The notes beneath the pieces are model-generated. The model searched no databases and was not told the origin of the DNA. It worked only from the letters and a program-made list of their open reading frames with translations. This document shows, piece after piece, positions 35,711 through 45,708 of a stretch of 54,792 nucleotides of DNA. A program made the position numbers and the translations under genes. Within the stretch, counting starts at the first letter, position 1, and the number at the start of each line of letters is the position of its first letter. This DNA is from Alphaproteobacteria bacterium bin52 (GTDB lineage: Bacteria > Pseudomonadota > Alphaproteobacteria > Thalassobaculales > Thalassobaculaceae), in the NCBI GenBank assembly GCA_002238645.1, contig MPMT01000026.1, forward strand, positions 1 through 54,792. Reading direction: 5' to 3'.

Positions 35711-36682
35711 CTAGGCCTCCGGCCAGTCCGGCGCCGGGTCGTCGCCGGAGAACCCGAACAGCCGCCAGGTCGCCGCCATGTGGTCCGGCAGCGACGCACG
35801 GACTTCAAGCTGCGCCCCGTCGGGCCGCGGGATGCTGATCGACCGGGCATGCAGGTGCAGGCGTCGCGCGAGTCCATCGGCATCGACGAAGGCGTCTCGA
35901 CCCCCGTACTTGCCGTCGCCGAGGACCGGGGTCCCCAGCGCCGACATGTGAACCCGGATCTGGTGGGTGCGGCCCGTACGGGGCCGCACCGCCACCCAGG
36001 CCACGCGGTGCCCCAGCTGTTCCACTACCTCGTAGTCGGTCACTGCGCGACGACCACCATCATGATCGACCTGCATCTTCTCGCGGTTGCCTGCAGCCAT
36101 CTTCGCAATCGGCAGTGTCACCGTCGCCCGCACGGGACGCAGTTCCCCCACCACGACGCACCAGTAGACCTTGAGTGCCGTGCGGTCCCGGAACGCCTGG
36201 GCAAGCCAGCGCGCCGCAGTGGCCGAACGTGCCAGCAGGAGGACGCCCGAGGTATCACGGTCGAGCCGGTGCACCAGGCGCGGACGCTCATCGGCCCCCA
36301 TGCGCAGCCCGTCGAGGGCAGCATCGAGATGCCGACCGATCCCGGTTCCGCCCTGCACGGCAAGCCCCGGCGGCTTGTCGATCGCCAGGATCTCGCGGTC
36401 GATGTGGCAGATCCGGCCGGCAAGCTCCTCGGCAAGTCCGGCATCGCCGCCGGACTTGCCGGGCACGGGCGGCAGGGTGGCGGCAGGCGGGATGCGCACG
36501 GTCTGCCCTGGCGCCAGGCGGTGTCCCGACCGGACCCGACCGCCGTCAACCCGGATCTGGCCGGTCCGCAACAGCTTTTCCAGACGGCCGCGGCCGATTG
36601 CCGGGACATGCAGGCGGAACCAGCGGTCAAGCCGCATCCCCTCCTCGCCCGCGGCGACGGTCTGCATCCGCACGCCCGTCAT
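35711..36682 (-). CDS. RluA-family 23S rRNA pseudouridine synthase, RluC-like
   Basis: The 323-residue enzyme isomerises uridines in 23S rRNA. An S4 RNA-binding domain spans roughly residues 14-70 (MRLDRWFRLHVPAIGRGRLE). The synthase domain has the catalytic Asp141 in HRLDRDTSGVLLLA and YWCVVVGEL, and ends with RTGRTHQIRVHMS and LGDGKYGG. RluC, rather than RluD, is suggested by overall form, but the site specificity is inferred. It overlaps the crcB stop by one base (TGATG) and precedes atp12 by four bases. Confidence 0.88.
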   Translation of the reverse strand: MTGVRMQTVAAGEEGMRLDRWFRLHVPAIGRGRLEKLLRTGQIRVDGGRVRSGHRLAPGQTVRIPPAATLPPVPGKSGGDAGLAEELAGRICHIDREILAIDKPPGLAVQGGTGIGRHLDAALDGLRMGADERPRLVHRLDRDTSGVLLLARSATAARWLAQAFRDRTALKVYWCVVVGELRPVRATVTLPIAKMAAGNREKMQVDHDGGRRAVTDYEVVEQLGHRVAWVAVRPRTGRTHQIRVHMSALGTPVLGDGKYGGRDAFVDADGLARRLHLHARSISIPRPDGAQLEVRASLPDHMAATWRLFGFSGDDPAPDWPEA

Positions 36683-37059
36683 CAGGAGAGACTCCTGACA
36701 ACGGCGATACCGGCAAACAGCGCCAGCACCGAAACCACGACCGACGCCGTCACGTAGAGCATGGCAAGCACGATCTCGTCGCGTTCGAGCAGGGCCCGGA
36801 CGTCAAACGCGAAACTAGAAAACGTGGTGAAGGCGCCGAGCACACCGACCACGAGGAACCCGCGCAGCTCCGTCGATGCACCAGCCCGGGCCGACAGGTA
36901 TTCCACCACGACCCCCATGAGAAACGATCCCGTCACGTTGACCATCAGGATACCGTACGGGAAGCCGGTGCCCAGCCACCGGGTGAGCAGCCCGACCGAG
37001 GACCACCGGGCCACCGCCCCGACGGCACCGCCAAGTGCGACGGCAAGGAGCAGCTTCAT
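36682..37059 (-). CDS. crcB: CrcB/Fluc-type fluoride ion transporter
   Basis: The 125-residue protein has four predicted membrane helices and the Fluc motifs: GGAVGAVARWSS near residue 12, GTGFPYGILMVNVTGSF at about 38-54 with the conserved Asn, and GVLGAFTTFSSFAFD near 80, whose Phe residues line the pore. It exports fluoride as a dual-topology dimer in the inner membrane. ATG 37059 overlaps the stop of the upstream RNase-H-fold gene by four bases (ATGA). The gene is in the rarA-crcB-rluC run, not by a fluoride riboswitch: I see no crcB-motif RNA here. Confidence 0.92.
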   Translation of the reverse strand: MKLLLAVALGGAVGAVARWSSVGLLTRWLGTGFPYGILMVNVTGSFLMGVVVEYLSARAGASTELRGFLVVGVLGAFTTFSSFAFDVRALLERDEIVLAMLYVTASVVVSVLALFAGIAVVRSLS

Positions 37060-37955
37060 CTCCCGGCCCCTTCCCACGCGACACCGAAGATCCAGCCTTC
37101 CCGGAGCACCGTTCCCGCAAGACCCGACGGTACCGCGCAATGCTCCGGAACGAGATCACGTAACGCCGCGGCAACCAGAACCGCGTCGGTCTCGTCATCG
37201 CGCACCGGGCGCCAGGCCGGGTCCGGCGGATCCGAATGGTAGCGGGCCAGCGCCCGCTCCATGGTGTCCGGGTCCTGCCAGTGCCTCGGGTCGACACCGG
37301 CACGCACATAGAACAGGCGCGGGAAGATCTCGGCAACGACGGAGCGGCCGCGGGCCGGATCGAACGGCCAGATCGCAACCTGCCCCGCGAAGGGGCCGGT
37401 TGCAATCCGGTGCAGCATGCGCATGCCGGCAAATGACCCGGTCCCGACATTAGCCGGGCCGATGCATTTCAGGACCGGGTGCGGCGAGGTCTCCGCCGCG
37501 CAGGCGCGCTCGGTCTGGCGCTGACGGTAGCGGTACCGGTCGCCCCGGCCGGCCGGGCTGAGGACATAGCGGCGCCAGGGGCGGTCGGTGCGGGTGTAGA
37601 ACGGCGCGCCGTACAGGTCCGGCGCGTGTGTACAGTCGGCCTCGACCTGGGACCACAACGCCGGGGCGCTGCGCGGCTGCATCTCGAGACCCGGGAAGTA
37701 ACAGCCGCTGTCGGCGTGCGGCAGCGAGAAGGCAAAGTCGATTCCGGCGAACAGCCGCCGGGTCCGGGACTGCCGGCCCAGCCACAGGTACAGGTTCTCG
37801 CGGTCCCAGTACCGCCCGGCCGGCGGCGGCACCGGGCATGGCGCCGCCCTGCCGGGCAGGGCGACGGCGACCTGCAGACCAGGCAGCCGGGTTCCCATGG
37901 CGCCGGACCAGTCGACACCCACGAACATGTCGAAGCCCTCCCCCGACATGGTCAT
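37056..37955 (-). CDS. DUF429-like RNase-H-fold protein of unknown function
   Basis: The 299-residue protein starts with FVGVDWSGAMGTRLPGLQVA, a first acidic strand, then has FAGIDFAFSLPH near residue 70 and VRDDETDAVLVAAALRDL near 255. The acidic residues in these positions are like those of the RNase-H-fold DUF429 group. Its biochemical role is unknown, and DUF429 assignment is based on these motifs only. ATGA overlaps at both ends (with rarA and crcB) show that it is translated with its neighbours. Confidence 0.65.
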   Translation of the reverse strand: MTMSGEGFDMFVGVDWSGAMGTRLPGLQVAVALPGRAAPCPVPPPAGRYWDRENLYLWLGRQSRTRRLFAGIDFAFSLPHADSGCYFPGLEMQPRSAPALWSQVEADCTHAPDLYGAPFYTRTDRPWRRYVLSPAGRGDRYRYRQRQTERACAAETSPHPVLKCIGPANVGTGSFAGMRMLHRIATGPFAGQVAIWPFDPARGRSVVAEIFPRLFYVRAGVDPRHWQDPDTMERALARYHSDPPDPAWRPVRDDETDAVLVAAALRDLVPEHCAVPSGLAGTVLREGWIFGVAWEGAGR

Positions 37956-39241
37956 CCACCGGCCCGCTGGCGCAGCCGGTCCCAGTAGGCCAGCCGGCGA
38001 ATGATGTCCCTCTCGAACCCGCGTTCGACCGGGTGGTAGAACCGGCGCCGTTCCATTCCGTCGGGAAAATGTTCCTGGCCCGAAAACCCGTGCTCGGCAT
38101 CGTGGTCATAGCGGTAGCCGGCGCCGTACCCCAGATCCTTCATCAACCGGGTCGGCGCGTTCAGGATATGTGCCGGTGGCATCAGGGAACCGGTTTCCCG
38201 TGCCGCCTGCGACGCGGCGCCGAAGGCCCGGTAGGCGGCGTTCGACTTCGGCGCGGTCGCAAGGAAGATCACGCACTGCGCCATCGCAAGCTCGCCTTCC
38301 GGCGCACCCAGCCGGTCCCAGGCGTCCCAGCAGGCAAGGGCGTGGCCGAGCGCCTGCGGGTCCGCGAGCCCGATATCCTCGGACGCGAACCGGGTCAGCC
38401 GTCGCAGGATGTAGGCGGGGTCCTCTCCGCCGGCCAGCATCCGCGCCAGCCAGTACAGTGCCGCATCGACATCCGACCCCCTGAGCGACTTGTGCAGGGC
38501 ACTGATGAGGTTGTAGTGCTCCTCCCGGTTCTTGTCGTAGACCGGAGCGCGCCGGAGTACGAGCGCGGCGAGACCGGCAGCGTCGAAGCGGTCGGTCGAG
38601 GGCAGACGCAACAGTTCCTCGGCCATGTTGAGCAGAAACCTGCCGTCGCCGTCCGCCATGGCGCGCAAGGCCGCCCGACCGTCATCGGAGAGCGGCAGTT
38701 CGCATCCCTCCAGCCGCTCCGCCCGCTCGAGCAGCAGCTCGAGCGCCGCGTCGTCAAGGCGACGCAGGACCATGACCTGGCAACGGGACAACAGGGCCGC
38801 ATTGAGTTCGAACGACGGGTTCTCGGTCGTCGCACCGACCAGGATCACGGTCCCGTCCTCGACACTCGGGAGGAACCCGTCCTGCTGTGCACGATTGAAC
38901 CTGTGAACCTCGTCGACGAACAGCAGGGTTCCGGTACCGGCCACACGGCGCTCTCGGGCCCGTTCGAATACCCGGCGCAAGTCAGCCACCCCGGAAAACA
39001 CGGCGGAAAGTGATTCGAACGCGAGGTCGACATGACCCGCCATCACCCGGGCAATCGTGGTCTTTCCGCTGCCGGGAGGCCCCCACAGCACCAGGGATGC
39101 CAGCCGGCCGGCGCGCAGCATCCGTCCGAGCGGGGCATCGTCGGACAGCAGATGATCCTGACCGACGATGTCGTCGATGTGTTCCGGGCGCAGCCGGTCC
39201 GCCAGCGGTCTCGGTGCACCTTCTTCGAACAGCCCTGTCAT
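37952..39241 (-). CDS. rarA: Replication-associated recombination protein A (AAA+ ATPase)
   Basis: The 429-residue RarA/MgsA protein acts at stalled replication forks. Walker A is GPPGSGKTT (54-62), Walker B LLFVDEVHRFN lies near residue 106, and sensor 1 is ATTENPSFELN. The helical C-terminal half has HYNLISALHKSLRGSD, DAALYWLARMLAGGEDP and RRLTRFASEDIGLADP, typical of the tetramerisation domain. Start codon and htrA stop overlap by one base. Confidence 0.95.
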   Translation of the reverse strand: MTGLFEEGAPRPLADRLRPEHIDDIVGQDHLLSDDAPLGRMLRAGRLASLVLWGPPGSGKTTIARVMAGHVDLAFESLSAVFSGVADLRRVFERARERRVAGTGTLLFVDEVHRFNRAQQDGFLPSVEDGTVILVGATTENPSFELNAALLSRCQVMVLRRLDDAALELLLERAERLEGCELPLSDDGRAALRAMADGDGRFLLNMAEELLRLPSTDRFDAAGLAALVLRRAPVYDKNREEHYNLISALHKSLRGSDVDAALYWLARMLAGGEDPAYILRRLTRFASEDIGLADPQALGHALACWDAWDRLGAPEGELAMAQCVIFLATAPKSNAAYRAFGAASQAARETGSLMPPAHILNAPTRLMKDLGYGAGYRYDHDAEHGFSGQEHFPDGMERRRFYHPVERGFERDIIRRLAYWDRLRQRAGG

Positions 39242-40692
39242 CAGCCCGGGATTTCGCTGCTCAGCACCTTGCCGTCACGGCGGATCGAGATGGTCCAGCC
39301 CTCCTGCCGCCGGCCGGTCACCGCCTCGAGATCGGCGACGCGCTCGATCCTGTTCTCGTTGACCAGCAGCACGATGTCGCCGCGTCGCAGGCCAAGTCGG
39401 TTGGCAGGGCTGTTGCGAGCCACCTCGAGCACGATTACCCCGCGCTCCATGTCGTCGAACCCTTCCTCAAGCGCCAGGGCGGGAGACAGGTTGGCGACGG
39501 TGGATCCGGAGAACGGTGTTCGCCCGCCAAGCCGTGTCACGTCGGGTGCGGGCCGCCCGGGAGGCGCCTCCAGGCGCACGGTGAGCCTGCGCTCGCGGCC
39601 ATTGCGCCAGACCCGCAGCGTCGCGCGCTGCCCGATCGACTGGGTAGCGAGCCGGTAGCGCAGGGCGTCGAGATCGGGAACCGCGACACCGTCCACCTCG
39701 AGCACCACGTCTCCAATCCGCAGACCGGCGTCGTCGGCAGCCGAACCGGGATAGACATTGTTGACGATCACACCCTGCGGCCGGTCGAAACCGAGCGAAC
39801 CGGCCATGTCCACGGTGACCGTCTGACCGGAAAAGCCGACCCAGGGCCGCACCAGCCCGCCGCTCCGCGCCGCCTCGAGTACGGTCCGGACCATGTTGGA
39901 CGGGACGGCGAACCCGATGCCGACGGAGCCGCCGCCCCTGCCGCTGAAGATCGCGGTGTTGATACCGATCAGGCGTCCGTCAGTGGCTATCAGCGCACCG
40001 CCGGAATTGCCCGGATTGATCGAGGCATCGGTCTGGATGAAGAAACTGTAGTCGGTGATGCCGACCGCGGTGCGCGCAAGCGCCGACACGATGCCGCTGG
40101 TCACCGTCTGGCCGACACCGAACGGATTGCCGATGGCAAGCACCAGGTCACCGACCTCGACGGTGTCGGAATCGCGCATGGCCAGATGCGGCAGGACCGT
40201 CCCGCCGGCATCGACCTGCAGGACCGCGAGATCGGTGCGTTCGTCCGACAGCAGCAGGGTTGCGGCAAATTCCCGCCGGTCGGCGAGCACCACCTTGATC
40301 CGGTCGGCGTTGGCGATGACGTGATGGTTGGTGACGACCAGGCCGGCGGGATCAAGGATCACCCCGGAACCGAGCGACTGGCGCGACCGGCGTTGCGGCC
40401 GGCCCGGGAAGATGTCACCGAAAAACCGGCGGAAGAACGGGTCGTCGAACAGCGGCGAGATCGATCGCCGCTCCTGCTGCTCGGCAATGGCGTAGATGTT
40501 GACGACCGCGGGTCCGGTCTCACGGACCAGCGGGGCGAAACTGAGATCGATCTGGCGGCGCGAGGAGGGAACGTCGGCGGCAAGAAGCGGCGCACCCGCG
40601 ACCAGGACCAGCACCACGGTCGCAACCAGGCCACGCCATCCCGGGCCGCACCGCGCCATACCGCGGCACGGCCGGTGACTTCCCCGGGTCAT
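39241..40692 (-). CDS. DegP/HtrA-family periplasmic serine protease
   Basis: The 483-residue protease has an export signal (LVATVVLVLVAGAPLLAADV near residue 21), a trypsin-like domain with catalytic His124 (VVTNHHVIAN), Asp154 (RTDLAVLQV) and Ser230 (NPGNSGGALIA), and two PDZ domains (about 290-380 and 400-480). The first PDZ has the loop RPQGVIVNNVYPGS; the second begins near NLSPALALEEGF. It should act in the periplasm to degrade misfolded envelope proteins. Residue 12 (MARCGPG) is an alternative start. It starts six bases after the rplQ stop, tying an envelope protease to the ribosomal run. Confidence 0.92.
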   Translation of the reverse strand: MTRGSHRPCRGMARCGPGWRGLVATVVLVLVAGAPLLAADVPSSRRQIDLSFAPLVRETGPAVVNIYAIAEQQERRSISPLFDDPFFRRFFGDIFPGRPQRRSRQSLGSGVILDPAGLVVTNHHVIANADRIKVVLADRREFAATLLLSDERTDLAVLQVDAGGTVLPHLAMRDSDTVEVGDLVLAIGNPFGVGQTVTSGIVSALARTAVGITDYSFFIQTDASINPGNSGGALIATDGRLIGINTAIFSGRGGGSVGIGFAVPSNMVRTVLEAARSGGLVRPWVGFSGQTVTVDMAGSLGFDRPQGVIVNNVYPGSAADDAGLRIGDVVLEVDGVAVPDLDALRYRLATQSIGQRATLRVWRNGRERRLTVRLEAPPGRPAPDVTRLGGRTPFSGSTVANLSPALALEEGFDDMERGVIVLEVARNSPANRLGLRRGDIVLLVNENRIERVADLEAVTGRRQEGWTISIRRDGKVLSSEIPG

Positions 40693-40698
40693 GCCGGA

Positions 40699-41136
40699 TC
40701 AGATGACGGAAACCGGGGTGGCCTGCGCGTCCTCGTCCTGGTCCTTCACCGGTCCCGAATCCTGGCCCCGGGCGTCCTCGTCTCGGTCAACAAGCTCGAT
40801 GACGGCCATCGGCGCGCTGTCACCGTAGCGATATCCCGCCTTCAGCACCCTGGTGTATCCGCCCGGACGGTCACGGTAACGTTCGCCCAGGACTTCGAAC
40901 AGCTTGCGCGTCATCGCCGGATCCCGCAGCCGGGCAAAGGCCACGCGCCGCGCGTGCACGGTGTCCGTACGGGCCAGGGTGATCAGCGGTTCCACCACAC
41001 GGCGCAGGTCCTTCGCCTTGGGCAGGGTGGTGACAATCTGCTCATGCTTGATCAGGGCATTGGCCATGTTCTTGAACATTGCCTTGCGGTGACTCACCGA
41101 CCGGTTCAATCGGCGTCCCGCCTTGCGATGGCGCAT
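40699..41136 (-). CDS. rplQ: 50S ribosomal protein L17 with acidic tail
   Basis: The 145-residue protein begins [20 protein letters not shown], the L17 signature, and has [19 protein letters not shown] in the middle. The core ends near residue 116, after which a 29-residue tail ([16 protein letters not shown] and onwards) rich in Asp, Glu and Gln follows; alphaproteobacterial L17 often has such extensions. Its stop is six bases before htrA, so it is the last ribosomal gene of the run. Confidence 0.96.
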   Translation of the reverse strand: MRHRKAGRRLNRSVSHRKAMFKNMANALIKHEQIVTTLPKAKDLRRVVEPLITLARTDTVHARRVAFARLRDPAMTRKLFEVLGERYRDRPGGYTRVLKAGYRYGDSAPMAVIELVDRDEDARGQDSGPVKDQDEDAQATPVSVI

Positions 41137-41174
41137 GGTCAGCTCTCCTGTTCACGGCCCCGGGGAATCGCCCG

Positions 41175-42197
41175 TCAGTACGGTTCCTCGAGCCTCTTGG
41201 CCAGTTCCTCGATGTTCTCCGGCGGCCAGTTCTCGATGTCCATTCCGAACACCAGACCATACCCGTTCAGCACGTTCTTGATCTCGGTCAGGCTCTTGCG
41301 CCCGAAGTTCGGGGTCCTCAGCATCTCGGACTCGCTCTTCTGCACGAGGTCACCGAGGTAGACGATGTTGTCGTTCTTCAGGCAGTTCATCGCCCGTACG
41401 GAGAGTTCGAGTTCGTCGACCTTCTTCAGCAGATTCCTGTTGAACGGCAGTTCCTCGGCCTCGGCCGCGTCCTCGACCTGGCCCGGTTCACTGAAGCTCA
41501 CGAACAGCTGCAGCAGGTCCTGCAGGATCCGGGCGGCGTAGGCGATCGCTTCCTCGGGGCTGACCGTGCCATTGGTCTGCACCGTCATCGACAGCTTGTC
41601 GTAGTCGGTAACCTGACCGACCCGGCTGTTGTCGACCCGGTAGGAAACCTGGCGCACAGGACTGAAGATCGCATCGACGGGAATGTGCTCCGCCGGAAGG
41701 TCCTCGGTACGGTTCGCGCCCGCGGGGACATATCCCTTGCCGGATTCGACCTCCATGTCGATGTTGATGGAGGAATTCCGGTCAAGCGTGCACAGCACGT
41801 GGTCCGGATCCATGATATCGACGTCTGCGATCGCGCGGATCATTCCCGCCGTGACCACCCGCGGCTCATCCTTCGCCTGCGCACGCAACTCGATGCGCTT
41901 CATGCCCTCGGCGTGCTTGCGCAGCGCCATTGACTTGATATTGAGGATGATGTCGGTCACGTCCTCGCGAACGCCCGGCAACGACGAGAACTCGTGCTGG
42001 ACGTTGTGGAACTTCACCACCGTGACTGCGGCGCCTTGCAACGACGACAGCAGGATGCGACGCAACGCGTTACCCAGCGTCAGTCCGAAACCCCTCTCGA
42101 GCGGCTCGGCGACGATGGTCGCCTGCCGCTGCGGATCCCGTCCCGGCCGAATGTCGATCCGCGCCGGCTTGATCAGCGCTTGCCAGTTCTTCTGCAT
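41175..42197 (-). CDS. rpoA: RNA polymerase alpha subunit
   Basis: The 340-residue subunit has the N-terminal assembly domain ([20 protein letters not shown] onward, about residues 37-230) and the C-terminal UP-element and activator-binding domain ([19 protein letters not shown] onward, ending with LGRK-like [18 protein letters not shown]). ATG 42197 ([11 protein letters not shown]) is preferred to a start four codons upstream. It is 80 bases downstream of rpsK and 38 ahead of rplQ, the standard alpha order without rpsD. Confidence 0.97.
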   Translation of the reverse strand: MQKNWQALIKPARIDIRPGRDPQRQATIVAEPLERGFGLTLGNALRRILLSSLQGAAVTVVKFHNVQHEFSSLPGVREDVTDIILNIKSMALRKHAEGMKRIELRAQAKDEPRVVTAGMIRAIADVDIMDPDHVLCTLDRNSSINIDMEVESGKGYVPAGANRTEDLPAEHIPVDAIFSPVRQVSYRVDNSRVGQVTDYDKLSMTVQTNGTVSPEEAIAYAARILQDLLQLFVSFSEPGQVEDAAEAEELPFNRNLLKKVDELELSVRAMNCLKNDNIVYLGDLVQKSESEMLRTPNFGRKSLTEIKNVLNGYGLVFGMDIENWPPENIEELAKRLEEPY

Positions 42198-42277
42198 CAC
42201 CACGAACACCTCATCGGGAAATCGCCGCCGCGATCGAATTGCGACGGCCGGTCACACACAGCCGCACCGGGAACTGG

Positions 42278-42673
42278 CTACACGCGTCGCCTCTTTCTCG
42301 GCCTGCACCCGTTGTGCGGAATCGGCGTGACATCCCGGATCGATGTCACCTGGAAACCGACTGCCTGCAGGGCACGGAGCGCCGACTCCCGGCCGTTTCC
42401 GGGGCCGTTGACCTCGACCTCGAGCGTGCGCATGCCGTGTTCCGCCGCCTTGCGCCCGGCGTCCTCGGCTGCGACCTGGGCCGCGTACGGAGTGGACTTC
42501 CGCGATCCCTTGAACCCCATCGCGCCAGCCGAGGACCAGGAAATCGCGTTGCCCTGGGCGTCGGTGATGGTGATCATGGTGTTGTTGAAGGTGGCGTTGA
42601 CATGCGCCACCCCGGCCGAAATATTCTTGCGCTCGCGCCGCCGCACACGCGCCTGACTCGCTTGTCTCGCCAT
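42278..42673 (-). CDS. rpsK: 30S ribosomal protein S11
   Basis: The 131-residue protein has the S11 signature: [19 protein letters not shown] near residue 21, [18 protein letters not shown] near 50 and the terminal [18 protein letters not shown]. It binds the 30S platform. The gap to rpsM is 37 bases. Confidence 0.97.
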   Translation of the reverse strand: MARQASQARVRRRERKNISAGVAHVNATFNNTMITITDAQGNAISWSSAGAMGFKGSRKSTPYAAQVAAEDAGRKAAEHGMRTLEVEVNGPGNGRESALRALQAVGFQVTSIRDVTPIPHNGCRPRKRRRV

Positions 42674-42710
42674 GAAACCCTCGTTACTGCACCGGACCGG
42701 AGGCCTGTGG

Positions 42711-43079
42711 TTACTTCTTCCTGCCCGCGATCGGCTTGGCCTTTCCCTTGCGGGTCCGGGCGTTGGTGTGGGTACGCTGTCCGCGCACCGGCAGGTTCTT
42801 GCGATGGCGCAGGCCGCGGTAGCAGCCGAGATCCATCAGGCGCTTGATGTCCATCGCCGTCTTGCGGCGCAGGTCACCCTCGACCACCACATCCTGCGCG
42901 ATGCTGTCCCGGAGCCTGACAAGCTCCTGTTCGCTCAGCTCGTGGACACGCCGCTCCCGCGGGATGCCATGACGCTCACACAACCGGCTGGCCGACGTCC
43001 GGCCGATTCCGTAGATGTAGGTCAATGCGATCTCGACGCGCTTTTGCGTCGGAATATTGACGCCTGCTATGCGTGCCAC
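42711..43079 (-). CDS. rpsM: 30S ribosomal protein S13
   Basis: The 122-residue protein begins [20 protein letters not shown], has [14 protein letters not shown] near residue 25, and ends with the basic [19 protein letters not shown] extension that contacts P-site tRNA. It opens the alpha cluster after a 162-base gap from adk, which could hold its own promoter. No rpmJ lies in between. Confidence 0.97.
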   Translation of the reverse strand: MARIAGVNIPTQKRVEIALTYIYGIGRTSASRLCERHGIPRERRVHELSEQELVRLRDSIAQDVVVEGDLRRKTAMDIKRLMDLGCYRGLRHRKNLPVRGQRTHTNARTRKGKAKPIAGRKK

Positions 43080-43241
43080 GCCTCACCACTCCTTTTTGGG
43101 GAACCCGCAAGCACCACCACACCGGACAGGGCTCACCCCCGACCGGTTTGGCCGTGACGACCGTCCGATGGAACGCCACCGGCTGTGACGGAAATCTCTG
43201 CTCATGCGAAGGGCTGCAGTATAGCCATTGCGCCATCCCCG

Positions 43242-43832
43242 TCAAGGTTGCTGCGCGCCCTGGTCCAGCGCCCGGTTGATCGCCGAGGTCACCTCGTCGA
43301 TCGGCGCCATGCCGTCGATCGATACCAGCATTCCGCAGTCGCGGTAGTAGGGCAGGATCGGCGCCGTCTGGTTCCGGTAGACCGCGAGCCGGTTGCGCAA
43401 GGTCTCCTCGTTGTCATCGGCGCGCCGCTGCGAGGCTCCGGTACTGGCGATGCGTGTCCGGATTCGTTCCAGCAACGCCGTCTCGTCGACCGCCAGCTCG
43501 ATCACGTGGTCGATGCCCAGGCCCTTGCGCTCCAGCATGGCATCCAGTGCCTCGGCCTGGGCGATCGTGCGGGGGAACCCGTCGAGGATGAACCCGCCTT
43601 CGCAGTCCGGCCGCCCGATCCGATCCGCAATCATGTCGACCATGACCGCGTCGGGTACCAGCTCACCGGCTTTCATGATGGCGCCGACGCGCCGGCCGAG
43701 TTCGGAACCCGACGCCACCGCGGCGCGAAGCATGTCGCCGGTGGACAGCTGGACCAGGCCGTACCGTTCCTCCAACCGCTGTGCCTGGGTGCCCTTTCCG
43801 GCACCGGGCGGTCCGAGGAATATCAGGTTCAT
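43242..43832 (-). CDS. adk: Adenylate kinase, short form
   Basis: The 196-residue enzyme interconverts ATP, ADP and AMP. The phosphate-binding loop is LGPPGAGKGTQAQRLEE (residues 6-22), the AMP-binding region has LSTGDMLRAAV, and FILDGFPRTIAQAEAL holds the conserved Arg. The LID segment is short and lacks the Zn-binding cysteines of the long form (RIASTGASQRRADDNEET). ATG 43832 overlaps the secY stop by four bases (ATGA), so the two are translated together. Confidence 0.97.
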   Translation of the reverse strand: MNLIFLGPPGAGKGTQAQRLEERYGLVQLSTGDMLRAAVASGSELGRRVGAIMKAGELVPDAVMVDMIADRIGRPDCEGGFILDGFPRTIAQAEALDAMLERKGLGIDHVIELAVDETALLERIRTRIASTGASQRRADDNEETLRNRLAVYRNQTAPILPYYRDCGMLVSIDGMAPIDEVTSAINRALDQGAQQP

Positions 43833-45178
43833 CGCCGCCCCCTTCCGCGCAACCGGGACTTGCGGACCAGGCCCTCGTACTGGTGCGCGAGCAGGTGCGA
43901 CTGAACCTGTCCCACGGTGTCGATCGTCACCGTGACCACGATCAGCAGGCTGGTGCCGCCGAAGTAGAACGGCACCTGGTACTGGCTGATCAGGATTTCC
44001 GGCAGGATGCAGACGCAGGCGAGGTAGAGCGCCCCGACGGTGGTCAGCCGGGTCAGCACGTAGTCCAGGTAGTCGGCCGTGTTCTTGCCCGGCCGGATGC
44101 CCGGTATGAACCCGCCGTAGCGTTTCAGGTTGTCGGCAGTCTCGGCCGGGTTGAACACGATGGCGGTGTAGAAGAAGGCGAAGAAGACGATCAGTCCGAC
44201 ATAGACCCCGAGGTACAACGGCTGCCCGCGCCCGAGCAGGGCGTTTACCGTGTTCAGCCACTCCGGCCCGGCGCCGCTGCCGGCGGAAAACTGCGCGAAG
44301 GTGACCGGCATCAGCAGCAGGGAACTGGCAAAGATCGGCGGGATGACACCCGAGACGTTGAGCTTGAGCGGCAGGTGCGAGGACTCGCCGCCGAACATGC
44401 GGTTGCGGACCTGGCGCTTCGGGTACTGGATGGTGATCCTGCGCTGTGAGCGCTCGATGAACACGATGAACGCGATCACCGCCACCGCCATGACCAGCAG
44501 CAGGATGATGAAAGCGGCCGACAACGCACCGGTGCGGCCCAGTTCCAGCGTTCCGGCCAGCGCGCTCGGCAGGTTGGCCACGATACCGGCGAAGATGATC
44601 AGAGAGATGCCGTTGCCGACCCCGCGTGCCGTGATCTGTTCACCGAGCCACATCAGGAAGATGGTACCGCCGACCAGGGTGATCACCGTGGTGGCGCGGA
44701 AGAACATCCCGGGGTTCATGACAGCGGAGCCGCCGGAACCGCTCATGTTCTCCAGCCCCACGGAAATCCCGTAGGCCTGGACCGCGGCCAGCAGCACCGT
44801 GAGGTAGCGGGTGTACTGGTTGAGCCGCTTGCGCCCGGTTTCGCCCTCCTTTTTCAGCGCATCCAGGTTAGGCGAGACCGCCGTCATCAGCTGCATGATG
44901 ATGGCCGCCGAGATGTAGGGCATGATGTTGAGCGCGAAGATGGTCATGCGCCCGAGCGCGCCGCCGGCGAACATGTCGAACATCCCGAGGATGCCGCCTG
45001 CGTTCTGTTCGAAGATCTCCTCGAGGATCAGCGGATCGATGCCCGGGATGGGGATGTAGGTTCCGAGCCGGTAGATCACCAGCGCAGCCAGGGTGAACAG
45101 GATGCGCTTCTTCAGCTCGGTGGCCTTGGCAAGGGCGCCGAAGTTCAGTGATGATGCGAGCTGATCGGCGCTTGCCAT
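43829..45178 (-). CDS. secY: Protein translocase subunit SecY
   Basis: The 449-residue channel subunit of the Sec translocon has ten predicted helices. Recognisable SecY signatures are IYRLGTYIPIPGIDP near residue 35, IMPYISAAIIMQL near 82, QYTRYLTVLLA, and GGESSHLPLKLNVSGVIPPI in the C-terminal half, with a lysine-rich start. It is four bases after rplO and overlaps adk by four. Confidence 0.97.
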   Translation of the reverse strand: MASADQLASSLNFGALAKATELKKRILFTLAALVIYRLGTYIPIPGIDPLILEEIFEQNAGGILGMFDMFAGGALGRMTIFALNIMPYISAAIIMQLMTAVSPNLDALKKEGETGRKRLNQYTRYLTVLLAAVQAYGISVGLENMSGSGGSAVMNPGMFFRATTVITLVGGTIFLMWLGEQITARGVGNGISLIIFAGIVANLPSALAGTLELGRTGALSAAFIILLLVMAVAVIAFIVFIERSQRRITIQYPKRQVRNRMFGGESSHLPLKLNVSGVIPPIFASSLLLMPVTFAQFSAGSGAGPEWLNTVNALLGRGQPLYLGVYVGLIVFFAFFYTAIVFNPAETADNLKRYGGFIPGIRPGKNTADYLDYVLTRLTTVGALYLACVCILPEILISQYQVPFYFGGTSLLIVVTVTIDTVGQVQSHLLAHQYEGLVRKSRLRGRGRR

Positions 45179-45182
45179 GATG

Positions 45183-45668
45183 CTATTCCTGCGTCCCGGT
45201 GGACGACGGAGCAGGGATGGTTACGCTGCCGCCGGCCTTCTCGACCGCCGCCACCGCCGACTTCGAAGCGCCCCCGGTCACCGTGATCGCCAGGCTGTCG
45301 CGGACCTCGCCGTCGGCAAGCAGCCGGATGGCCTTCTGCCTGCTGCCGCCCAGGCCGGCCCGGCGCAGGGCAGCCTCGTCGATGGCCTCGCCGGCGGCGA
45401 GCCTGCCCTCGTCGACCGCCTTCTGGACCGCGCCGATGTTGACAACCGCGAAGGTCTTGCGGAATGGATTCCTGAACCCCCGCTTGGGCAGGCGCCGGAA
45501 GATCGGCATCTGCCCGCCCTCGAACCCGTTGATGCTGACGCCGGAGCGCGACTTCTGGCCCTTGTGGCCGCGGCCGCTTGTTTTGCCGGTGCCCGAACCG
45601 GCACCCCGGCCGACCCGTTTGCGGGCCTGGCGCGCGCCGTCGTTGTCACGCAATTCGTTGAGTTTCAT
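45183..45668 (-). CDS. rplO: 50S ribosomal protein L15
   Basis: The 161-residue protein starts [14 protein letters not shown] and has the glycine-rich [22 protein letters not shown] segment that defines L15, then [21 protein letters not shown] 45668 was chosen over an upstream ATG at 45701 by family match. Confidence 0.96.
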   Translation of the reverse strand: MKLNELRDNDGARQARKRVGRGAGSGTGKTSGRGHKGQKSRSGVSINGFEGGQMPIFRRLPKRGFRNPFRKTFAVVNIGAVQKAVDEGRLAAGEAIDEAALRRAGLGGSRQKAIRLLADGEVRDSLAITVTGGASKSAVAAVEKAGGSVTIPAPSSTGTQE

Positions 45669-45708
45669 TCCGCCCTCGACCTGTCCGAGATGTGAAGGCA
45701 CCCGCCGG

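Noticed and set aside
36682..37059. Fluoride riboswitch upstream of crcB
   Set aside because: The start overlaps the preceding gene's stop and that gene's coding sequence fills the upstream region; no aptamer core was seen.
39010..41361. 783-residue plus-strand frame across rarA, htrA and rplQ
   Set aside because: It spans three real minus-strand genes with no conserved motif.
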